A stretch of 6,931 bases of DNA from positions 1 to 6,931 of the forward strand of contig CALMXV010000056.1 in assembly GCA_937871155.1 (NCBI GenBank). Direction: 5' to 3'. This stretch comes from an uncultured Taibaiella sp. GTDB lineage: Bacteria; Bacteroidota; Bacteroidia; Chitinophagales; Chitinophagaceae. The translations under genes were made by a program, and so were the position numbers. This document shows positions 1-5,791 of this stretch, one piece after another. Numbering within the stretch: the first letter of the stretch is position 1; the number at the start of each line of letters is the position of its first letter. The notes below the pieces were generated by a model, which saw only the letters and a list, made by a program, of their open reading frames with translations, did no database searches and had not been told where the DNA came from.

Positions 1-1
1 T

Positions 2-661
2 AAAACCTTTGGCAAACAAGGTCCAGGTCAGTCAGGGTTTTTAGTAGGTTATAATGGCGGGAGAACATTAGTTCATGAGTTAGGGCACTTCTTCGAGTTA
101 TCACATATTTGGGGAAATACTCCATCCGGCTCTGGTAATTGCAATGATGATGATGGTATCAACGATACACCGAAACAAGAAAAAGACAACAGCGGATGTC
201 CTAGTTTTCCTATTCCAAATTGTACCAATAGCAACGGCGGAGAAATGTTTATGAACTATATGGATTATGTTTATGATAATTGTTACAAGATGTTTACAAT
301 TGGACAAGCCTCAGTAATGAATGCAGATGTATCTACTCCTAGCGGTTATGCTTATTCCTTATCACAAAATCCTCAGTTGTTACAATATCCTACAGCAATC
401 AACACCATTAAAAACGACCAAGCCTTCTTTGTTTTTCCTAATCCTGCTACTAACAGAATTACCATTCAGGTAACTGAAATTAGTAAATTAGAAAAGATTA
501 CTATCTCCAATATCATGGGACAAATTGTGAAACAAAAAGTCCTCAATAATTCTCAAGAAAAAATTCAAGAATTTGATTTAGCTGAATTGCCTAAAGGAGT
601 TTATGCTATTCAATGTATCTTTGCCAACGGTCAACTGACGAAGAAAATAATATTACAATGA
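2..661 (+). CDS. Secreted M43-type zinc metalloprotease with T9SS sorting domain (3' part)
   Basis: The 5' end is cut by the window; 219 codons remain before TGA at 659-661. The visible part is the catalytic core of an M43 (pappalysin/cytophagalysin-like) metzincin. The zinc-binding helix reads HELGHFFELSH, with histidine codons at 74, 86 and 104 and the catalytic Glu at 77, followed by IWG. A DDDGINDTP loop and several cysteines follow, as is usual in this family, then the Met-turn MNYMDY (Met codon 260), a YDNC segment and a MFTIGQ segment. From about 425 to 658 lies a type A T9SS C-terminal domain, starting FFVFPNPATN and ending LPKGVYAIQ...KKIILQ. So the protein should cross the inner membrane by Sec and be exported to the surface or medium, where it would cleave proteins. 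The metzincin glycine is replaced by Glu at 95-97, so activity is not certain. Signal peptide and propeptide lie outside the window. Family assignment is firm; substrate is unknown. Confidence 0.9.
   Translation, partial: KTFGKQGPGQSGFLVGYNGGRTLVHELGHFFELSHIWGNTPSGSGNCNDDDGINDTPKQEKDNSGCPSFPIPNCTNSNGGEMFMNYMDYVYDNCYKMFTIGQASVMNADVSTPSGYAYSLSQNPQLLQYPTAINTIKNDQAFFVFPNPATNRITIQVTEISKLEKITISNIMGQIVKQKVLNNSQEKIQEFDLAELPKGVYAIQCIFANGQLTKKIILQ
616..623 (+). promoter_or_regulatory. Possible internal -7 promoter element ahead of mqnE
   Basis: TATCTTTG matches the Bacteroidota sigma-ABfr -7 consensus TAnnTTTG exactly and sits 34 bases before the mqnE start, inside the protease coding end. A transcript from here would have a leader of roughly 25-30 bases. 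Against it, the nearest upstream TTG (587-589) is 26 bases away, longer than the usual spacing of about 17-23, and such an 8-mer is expected a few times by chance in this much AT-rich sequence. Confidence 0.2.
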
Positions 662-1818
662 TGCAGCAACATCCTCGATTAGAAGAACTATTCCAACAAT
701 CCACTTTAGATAAAAATTTAAAAAACATAGCCGAAAAAATAGTTCAGCAACAACGCCTTTCCGAAGAGGATGGCGTTTTGCTTTTTGAGAAAGGCGAACT
801 CGGTTTTGTAGGTGCTTTAGCCAATCATGTAAGAGAAAGGCTTCATGGAAATAAAGTTTATTTTAATAGAAATTTTCATATTGAACCTACCAACGTATGC
901 GTATATACTTGTAATTTCTGCTCCTACTCTCGTCAATATAAACATCGTGATGATGGATGGGAATTGACCAAAGAACAAATGCTGGATATCGTAAGAAAAT
1001 ATGAAGGGCAGCCAGTAACTGAAGTACATATTGTAGGCGGTGTGCATCCTAAAATGAACTTAGAATTCTTTTGTGAATTGATAAGTGACATAAAAGCGCT
1101 CCGACCGGATATTCATATAAAAGGATTTACTGCCGTTGAGTTGGATTATATGTTTCGCAAAGCCAAACTAAGCATTAAAGAAGGGTTACAACAACTTAAA
1201 ACAGCAGGTTTGCAATCGTTACCTGGTGGTGGTGCAGAAATTTTTCATCCAGAAGTAAGACAACAAATATGTGCAGATAAGGTAGATGCTGAAGGATGGT
1301 TGGCAATACATGAAACTGCTCATCAACTTGGAATGCATAGCAATGCCACCATTCTTTATGGTCATATTGAAAACTATCAACATCGTATAGATCATTTAAG
1401 TCAGTTAAGAGCTTTGCAAGATAAAACAAGTGGGTTCAACTGTTTCATACCGCTTAAGTTCCGCAATGTAGATAATGATATGAGTCAAGTACCGGAAGTG
1501 TCTGTAATAGAGGACATGCGCTTCTTCGCTATATCAAGATTGTTTTTAGATAATTTCAAAAACTTAAAAGCTTATTGGCCGATGCTAGGAAGACAACAAG
1601 CACAACTATCGCTGTCCTTTGGAGTAAATGATTTAGATGGTACTATTGATGATACAACGAAAATCTATTCTATGGCTGGTGCTGAAGAACAAACTCCCGC
1701 AATGAGTACAGATGAACTTTGTGACCTCATTACAGCAGTTCACAAGACGCCGGTAGAAAGAGATACGGTATATAATGAAATTAGAGTTTATGATACTAAC
1801 CCTGTTGCCATCAATTAA
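658..1818 (+). CDS. mqnE: Aminodeoxyfutalosine synthase (radical SAM, menaquinone synthesis)
   Basis: This 386-aa cytosolic radical SAM enzyme should add the 5'-deoxyadenosyl radical to 3-[(1-carboxyvinyl)oxy]benzoate, giving 6-amino-6-deoxyfutalosine, in the futalosine route to menaquinone. The [4Fe-4S]-binding CxxxCxxC is CVYTCNFC at Cys81, Cys85 and Cys88. It is followed by EVHIVGGVHP (about 122-131), IKGFTAVE, SLPGGGAEIF (187-196), SNATILYGH, FIPLKFRN, KAYWPMLG and a DLDGT segment. This set fits MqnE rather than the related cyclic dehypoxanthinyl futalosine synthase MqnC. The length is normal. ATG at 658 is chosen because it overlaps the upstream TGA as ATGA and leaves an N-terminus of family length; ATG at 661 is equally possible, while the in-frame ATG at 613 would add 15 residues lying over the T9SS domain. 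No Shine-Dalgarno is evident, and translational coupling to the protease is plausible. No other menaquinone gene is in the window, so the pathway genes are scattered. Confidence 0.93.
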   Translation: MMQQHPRLEELFQQSTLDKNLKNIAEKIVQQQRLSEEDGVLLFEKGELGFVGALANHVRERLHGNKVYFNRNFHIEPTNVCVYTCNFCSYSRQYKHRDDGWELTKEQMLDIVRKYEGQPVTEVHIVGGVHPKMNLEFFCELISDIKALRPDIHIKGFTAVELDYMFRKAKLSIKEGLQQLKTAGLQSLPGGGAEIFHPEVRQQICADKVDAEGWLAIHETAHQLGMHSNATILYGHIENYQHRIDHLSQLRALQDKTSGFNCFIPLKFRNVDNDMSQVPEVSVIEDMRFFAISRLFLDNFKNLKAYWPMLGRQQAQLSLSFGVNDLDGTIDDTTKIYSMAGAEEQTPAMSTDELCDLITAVHKTPVERDTVYNEIRVYDTNPVAIN

Positions 1819-1823
1819 TATTT

Positions 1824-1829
1824 AAAGGA
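1824..1829 (+). promoter_or_regulatory. Shine-Dalgarno-like site supporting a TTG start
   Basis: AAAGGA lies 8 bases before the TTG at 1838. An in-frame TAA at 1823-1825 and the lack of any in-frame ATG or GTG before the signal peptide make this TTG the best start of the barrel gene. The only other candidate is ATT at 1829. Such sites are uncommon in Bacteroidota, so it helps fix the start. Confidence 0.5.
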
Positions 1830-1837
1830 TTCCCACA

Positions 1838-2482
1838 TTGAGTAAGGTTTTCCTGTTTCTTATTTGTTTGTTTTTACCCATAAGCTTATTAGCTCAAACC
1901 ACTGTGGATAAGTCTTTGGTAAAGATGAAGCCACCAAGAGCTTTTCATCAGGAGATACGATTAGGGGGTGGTTACTACACTTATCCGCTAGTCAATGAGA
2001 TCAGCTTTACCAAAGAAAAAGAACGAAATTTATTTCAAGCAAACACGCCTCAAAGTAATGGGGTTTATGCATTAAGCTTTTTCGGGTTTGTGAATAAAGA
2101 ATGGAATATCGGTATCCACTTGAGTTTAGAAAATTTGCAGGGGTCGATTCATAGACAAGTCTTCGATTCAGCATTGCATGATACCATCACAGCTACTACA
2201 GTTTACAAAGTAAAAGCAATCAGCATTTTTCCTACTGCATATAAGTATTGGCGACAGTCTAAACATTTAAATTTATATAGTGGTGTAGGTTTAGGTATTA
2301 CTCTTAAGAGCTATGACTTATCAGGGAATCTTGATATCGGCAGAACAGAAGATACGAAATTGGGCTTGGCTTTTCAGGTAATTGCTTTAGGTGTCCGTTT
2401 AGGGAATCAATATGCTGGTTTTGCAGAATTAGGTTTCGGAAATATAGGAATTTTACAATTGGGTTTTAGTGCAGGATTCTAA
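1838..2482 (+). CDS. Small outer-membrane beta-barrel-like protein, function unknown
   Basis: This 214-aa protein begins, from a TTG start, with a Sec signal peptide: a Lys at position 3, a hydrophobic core at about 4-18 and a probable signal peptidase I site between Ala19 and Gln20 (LLAQ), a very common form in Bacteroidota. No lipobox cysteine is present. The mature part has repeated amphipathic strands rich in Gly and aromatic residues, such as IRLGGGYYTYP, LSFFGFVNKEWNIGIHLSL, YSGVGLGITL and YAGFAELGFGNIGILQLGF. It ends on Phe, the usual last residue of outer-membrane barrels recognised by BamA. An eight-strand barrel would fit the length. I do not recognise a specific family, and no catalytic motif is visible. 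It lies 19 bases after mqnE and probably shares its transcript, but no functional link to menaquinone synthesis is apparent. A periplasmic beta-rich protein is the main alternative. Confidence 0.7.
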   Translation: MSKVFLFLICLFLPISLLAQTTVDKSLVKMKPPRAFHQEIRLGGGYYTYPLVNEISFTKEKERNLFQANTPQSNGVYALSFFGFVNKEWNIGIHLSLENLQGSIHRQVFDSALHDTITATTVYKVKAISIFPTAYKYWRQSKHLNLYSGVGLGITLKSYDLSGNLDIGRTEDTKLGLAFQVIALGVRLGNQYAGFAELGFGNIGILQLGFSAGF

Positions 2483-2548
2483 AACTAAATCATCTAAATG
2501 ATGATGAAAATCAATAATTAACCACATTTTTTTCTCAACAAATTATTT

Positions 2549-2556
2549 TATTTTTG
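2549..2556 (+). promoter_or_regulatory. Probable Bacteroidota promoter -7 element for the histidine kinase
   Basis: TATTTTTG is a perfect TAnnTTTG match in the 83-bp gap before the kinase. The -33 region is poor: only a T-run at 2527-2533 lies at the right distance (about 18 bases from TTTT at 2527-2530), without the expected G. Transcription would begin near 2561-2565, almost at the ATG at 2566, so the message would be leaderless or nearly so. Confidence 0.45.
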
Positions 2557-2565
2557 ACGGGTCGT

Positions 2566-4773
2566 ATGTTCAAACATAAGCTCTCTCAACCTTACTTGTT
2601 AATACTAGTAATATGCCTAGTAGTATTAGCTACCACTTATCTTTTTAGTATCAATAGCCGAGACAATAACGGTAAAATTACAGCGCTAAAAATTGATGAA
2701 AATACAACTTCCATAGCCACTTTAAACAGTAGTAAAGACTATCTATACTTAGCTGAAAACGCTTATCAACATTACTTAGCAGCCCCTCAAGCTGTATATA
2801 GAGATAGCTTCTTAATGTATCTTGAATCTTTTGTAGCAGCTATAGATAAGGCAGGAGTTCTCAATAATAGCGGGTCGGATAAATTGTCCATTGACATCCA
2901 ACAACGTGTTGCATTATCTCAAGCTATTGTACAATTAAAACAAGTTGCAGATGAGTTATTGGCAAGTGCTTTACAAGATTCTGTATTTGGGGGTTCTGGA
3001 TATGTTACTATTTCTAGCAAACAAACTGACCGACTCATCAAATCCTATTTTTCAAACACCAATGATACTATTAAGTTTGTACCTATAAAGGAAAAGAAAA
3101 CCCTGTTTAAAAAAATTACCTCCATTTTTAAAGAGGAAAAAGATAGTATAGCAGCTATTAACTCAAGTTCTACTCAATCAGCAACGACTAGTGACAGTAC
3201 CAGCACCATCAGCTTAAATCAACAACAAAAACAAAGACAAGTCAATCGCTCCCTTCAAATATATTTTAAAAGCCTTCTTCAGAAAGAATTACAAGTACGG
3301 AAAGAAATTGACCAAAAAACAAAACAATCTGCCTTACTCAACCAAACTATCTTTAATAACCTTCAACATGAAATTGCCGGCATCACCCAAACGCTCAACC
3401 AGCAACAGTTGCAAGATAGTAAGCTCTCCATTTCACAATATCAACATGCTAATAAATATCAGCATAACTTATTTACTATTGCTTTAGTGATTATCTCAAT
3501 CTTAATCTTACTATTAGGATATAAAATTTCTACAACTCGTAAATATGAAAAAAGTATTCTTTCAGATAAACATCAAGCGGTTGCCTTATCTGAAATGAAG
3601 AGCTCTTTCCTTAATACGATGAGCCATGAAATCAGGACGCCTTTGACAGCGGTTATAGGATTTGCGGACTATATCCAAACAAAAGGAATAGATGAGAACA
3701 CGATTGATTATATACGCAACATCAAGTACGCATCAGACCATTTATTAGAAACGGTAAATGATGTACTAGAATTTTCCAAAATCGAAAGTGGAAATATTGA
3801 ATTAGTAGAAGAAGTATTTTCAATTCAGGAGTTGATACAAAACACCATCAACACACTGAAGCTACAAGCCGAGAAAAAACAAATTACCTTAACATTAGAT
3901 TCGTCTATTCCTAAAGATGCTACTTTAAAAGGAGATGCATTTCATATTCGTCAGATCATTTATAACCTCATCAACAATGCCATCAAGTTTACCGATAAAG
4001 GTGGTGTAACCTTTAAGGCATCACTACAGCAAGTTGAGGGCAACAAAGTACATTTCAATTTTCAAGTAATAGATACAGGGAAAGGTATCAGCAAGGAAGC
4101 AATAGACGAGGTATTTAAAGAGTTCGTTCAAATCCGTGATGCTCAGAAGAAGACCAACAAGCAAACAATGGGTAGTGGACTTGGTTTAGCCATCACAAAA
4201 AAACTCATAACCCTTTTAGGTGGTGCCATTCAACTAACTAGCAAGCTAGGTAAGGGTTCTACGTTTACAGTAAGTATTCCCTTGACCAAGGTAGCACCTC
4301 AAAAAGTACATTCGGATACAACAAAAATTACCATCAACAACTCTATGTTTGCCGGCAAACGTGTATTGTTAGCTGAAGACTCTGAACCTATCATCATACT
4401 TACCTTAGCTATTCTCAAAGAGATGAAACTAGAAGTGGATGTAGCAAAAAATGGAGAGGAAGCTTATAATAAGTATCAGCAAAATAAGGCTGCTTATGAC
4501 TTTATCTTAACCGATATTGAAATGCCTATTTTGAACGGACATGAAATGGCTGCAAAAATTAGAACCACCAATAAAGACATTTGTATCATAACGATGACTG
4601 CTCACACAGCTCCTGAAGCCTATGAACAATATAAGGAATATGGTATCAATACCGTTATCACAAAGCCTTTCAAGAAAGAAGATATCATCAGAGTTTTTGC
4701 GGAATGCTCTATGGCTGCCCTAAATTCCAAAACCAAAAATGAAGAAAATTATTATTTATCCAATAATAATTGA
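2566..4773 (+). CDS. Hybrid sensor histidine kinase with C-terminal receiver domain
   Basis: This 735-aa inner-membrane sensor kinase should autophosphorylate on His354 and pass the phosphate to its own receiver Asp650. In order: short cytosolic N-terminus, TM1 (about 10-28), an extracytoplasmic region of about 270 residues, TM2 (about 302-322), HisKA domain with SHEIRTP (His354), HATPase_c domain with N-box NLINNAIKF (Asn471), DTGKGI (503-508) and GSGLGL (536-541), then a receiver with acidic pair Glu604/Asp605, Asp650 in LTDIEMP, Thr678 and Lys700. All key residues are intact. The sensor region matches no domain I know; it has a Ser/Thr-rich linker (about 205-220) and a long Gln-rich, probably coiled-coil helix leading to TM2. 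No output domain is present, so a separate Hpt protein or response regulator is expected; none is in the window. ATG at 2566 is preferred over the in-frame TTG at 2554, which overlaps the -7 promoter element. The ligand is unknown. Confidence 0.93.
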   Translation: MFKHKLSQPYLLILVICLVVLATTYLFSINSRDNNGKITALKIDENTTSIATLNSSKDYLYLAENAYQHYLAAPQAVYRDSFLMYLESFVAAIDKAGVLNNSGSDKLSIDIQQRVALSQAIVQLKQVADELLASALQDSVFGGSGYVTISSKQTDRLIKSYFSNTNDTIKFVPIKEKKTLFKKITSIFKEEKDSIAAINSSSTQSATTSDSTSTISLNQQQKQRQVNRSLQIYFKSLLQKELQVRKEIDQKTKQSALLNQTIFNNLQHEIAGITQTLNQQQLQDSKLSISQYQHANKYQHNLFTIALVIISILILLLGYKISTTRKYEKSILSDKHQAVALSEMKSSFLNTMSHEIRTPLTAVIGFADYIQTKGIDENTIDYIRNIKYASDHLLETVNDVLEFSKIESGNIELVEEVFSIQELIQNTINTLKLQAEKKQITLTLDSSIPKDATLKGDAFHIRQIIYNLINNAIKFTDKGGVTFKASLQQVEGNKVHFNFQVIDTGKGISKEAIDEVFKEFVQIRDAQKKTNKQTMGSGLGLAITKKLITLLGGAIQLTSKLGKGSTFTVSIPLTKVAPQKVHSDTTKITINNSMFAGKRVLLAEDSEPIIILTLAILKEMKLEVDVAKNGEEAYNKYQQNKAAYDFILTDIEMPILNGHEMAAKIRTTNKDICIITMTAHTAPEAYEQYKEYGINTVITKPFKKEDIIRVFAECSMAALNSKTKNEENYYLSNNN

Positions 4774-4846
4774 TGGACGGGGGAAATTTATCATCCTTAT
4801 AACTAGTAATGAATTTATCTTTAATCAGTATTAAAGACTTTTGTAC
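4774..4846 (+). other. Intergenic gap between kinase and ABC ATPase
   Basis: This 73-bp AT-rich gap has no convincing hairpin-plus-T-run terminator, so read-through from the kinase into the transporter is possible. TATCTTTA at 4816-4823 is one base off the TAnnTTTG -7 element and would give a leader of about 18 bases, but no matching -33 element is seen. Whether the transporter has its own promoter cannot be decided from the sequence. Confidence 0.35.
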
Positions 4847-5779
4847 ATGCAGCAATTGCTTCAATTAAAAAACATATCCAAAAGCTTTGTAGCACAAAAA
4901 GCTATTGAAGACTTAAGTATATCCATTCCTCAAGGCAGTATCTTCGGATTATTAGGACCCAATGGCGCAGGCAAGACTACCCTACTCCGTATCATCACAG
5001 GTATTTTCATGGCTGATGAAGGCGAAGTGCTGTTGGACGGACAACCTTTTGATGCCATCAATGATGTAGGAATGATTGGCTACATGCCGGAAGAAAGAGG
5101 GCTCTATAAAAAAATGAAAATTGGCGAGCAAGCACTTTATTTAGCACAATTGAAAGGTATGTCCTATGCAGATGCTTCTGAAAAATTGAAACATTGGTTT
5201 GTGAAACTAGGTATGGAAAGTTGGTGGAATAAAAAAGTAGAAGACCTGAGCAAAGGCATGAGCCAAAAGCTACAGTTTGTAACTACCGTTTTGCATCAGC
5301 CTAAGCTCATCATCTTAGATGAACCTTTTAGTGGTTTAGACCCGGTTAATGCCAACTTGATAAAAGATGAAATTTACAGTTTAGCCAAGCAAGGAAGCAC
5401 CATCATTTTCAGCACCCACAGAATGGAGCAGGTAGAAGAAATATGTGATCAAATCATGTTGATGAATAAAGGGAAAAATATTTTGAATGGAACTGTAGCA
5501 ACCGTCAAACAACACTTTAAAGAAAATCTTTTTTCCCTACTAGTACAAGAAAAACCGGAACGACTTTTTGCCAACTCTTTTGATATCATCAACGAAACAG
5601 CTAATGGCTATATCGTAAAGCTTCATGAAGGGGTGAAGTCTAATGAAATCCTGATTCAGGTAATAAATCAAGGGGTTACAGTAACCGCTTTTCACGAAGT
5701 ACTACCTACTTTAAATGAAATCTTTATTAAACTGGTAGAGAACACACCTACTGCCAGAAAATTTGAAGCATCCCTTTAA
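4847..5779 (+). CDS. ABC exporter ATP-binding protein, NatA-like, with DUF4162-type C-terminus
   Basis: This 310-aa cytosolic ATPase should power the membrane protein encoded 12 bp downstream. Walker A is GPNGAGKTT (37-45), the signature is LSKGMSQ (134-140), Walker B is LIILDEP with Asp158 and Glu159, the D-loop is SGLDP (162-166), and the switch His191 lies in FSTHRMEQ. The Q-loop position reads GYMPEERGLYKKM, the PEERGLY form typical of the NatA/YhaQ-type exporter branch. The last 90 or so residues fit the C-terminal domain (DUF4162) usual in this branch. ATG at 4847 is preferred to the in-frame TTG at 4841, because the resulting MQQLLQLKNISKSF start has normal family length. The substrate is not determined. 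NatAB of Bacillus exports sodium, but relatives in Bacteroidota are mostly unassigned and may handle other ions, lipids or drugs. All motifs are intact, so activity is expected. Confidence 0.95.
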   Translation: MQQLLQLKNISKSFVAQKAIEDLSISIPQGSIFGLLGPNGAGKTTLLRIITGIFMADEGEVLLDGQPFDAINDVGMIGYMPEERGLYKKMKIGEQALYLAQLKGMSYADASEKLKHWFVKLGMESWWNKKVEDLSKGMSQKLQFVTTVLHQPKLIILDEPFSGLDPVNANLIKDEIYSLAKQGSTIIFSTHRMEQVEEICDQIMLMNKGKNILNGTVATVKQHFKENLFSLLVQEKPERLFANSFDIINETANGYIVKLHEGVKSNEILIQVINQGVTVTAFHEVLPTLNEIFIKLVENTPTARKFEASL

Positions 5780-5791
5780 TACTACATCCAC

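Noticed and set aside
101..307. Minus-strand open frame opposite the protease
   Set aside because: It lies antisense to a clear protease domain, has low-complexity Ile/Val-rich content and no family resemblance. The minus-strand frames at 817-1047 and 1196-1429, opposite mqnE, were dropped for the same reason.
2489..2505. Inverted repeat ATCATC-TAAAT-GATGAT after the barrel gene, a possible terminator
   Set aside because: The stem is 6 bp with only two G-C pairs, and the T-run (2527-2533) is over 20 bases away, so it does not have the form of an intrinsic terminator.
2498..2521. Short frame starting ATGATGATG in the gap before the kinase
   Set aside because: It encodes only seven residues (MMMKINN) with no supporting signal.
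3160..3240. Ser/Thr- and Gln-rich stretch in the kinase as a tandem repeat or inserted element
   Set aside because: There is no regular repeat unit at the DNA level; it is an ordinary low-complexity linker in frame with the rest.
4836..4843. GACTTTTG just before the ATPase ATG as a -7 promoter element
   Set aside because: It misses the first T of TAnnTTTG and ends 3 bases before the ATG, so transcription would begin at or inside the start codon.
4809..4868. Nineteen-codon frame with a CTCSNC cysteine cluster between kinase and ABC ATPase
   Set aside because: It is very short, runs out of frame into the ATPase start, and has no ribosome signal; the cysteines come from overlapping the ATG-CAG-CAA region by chance.
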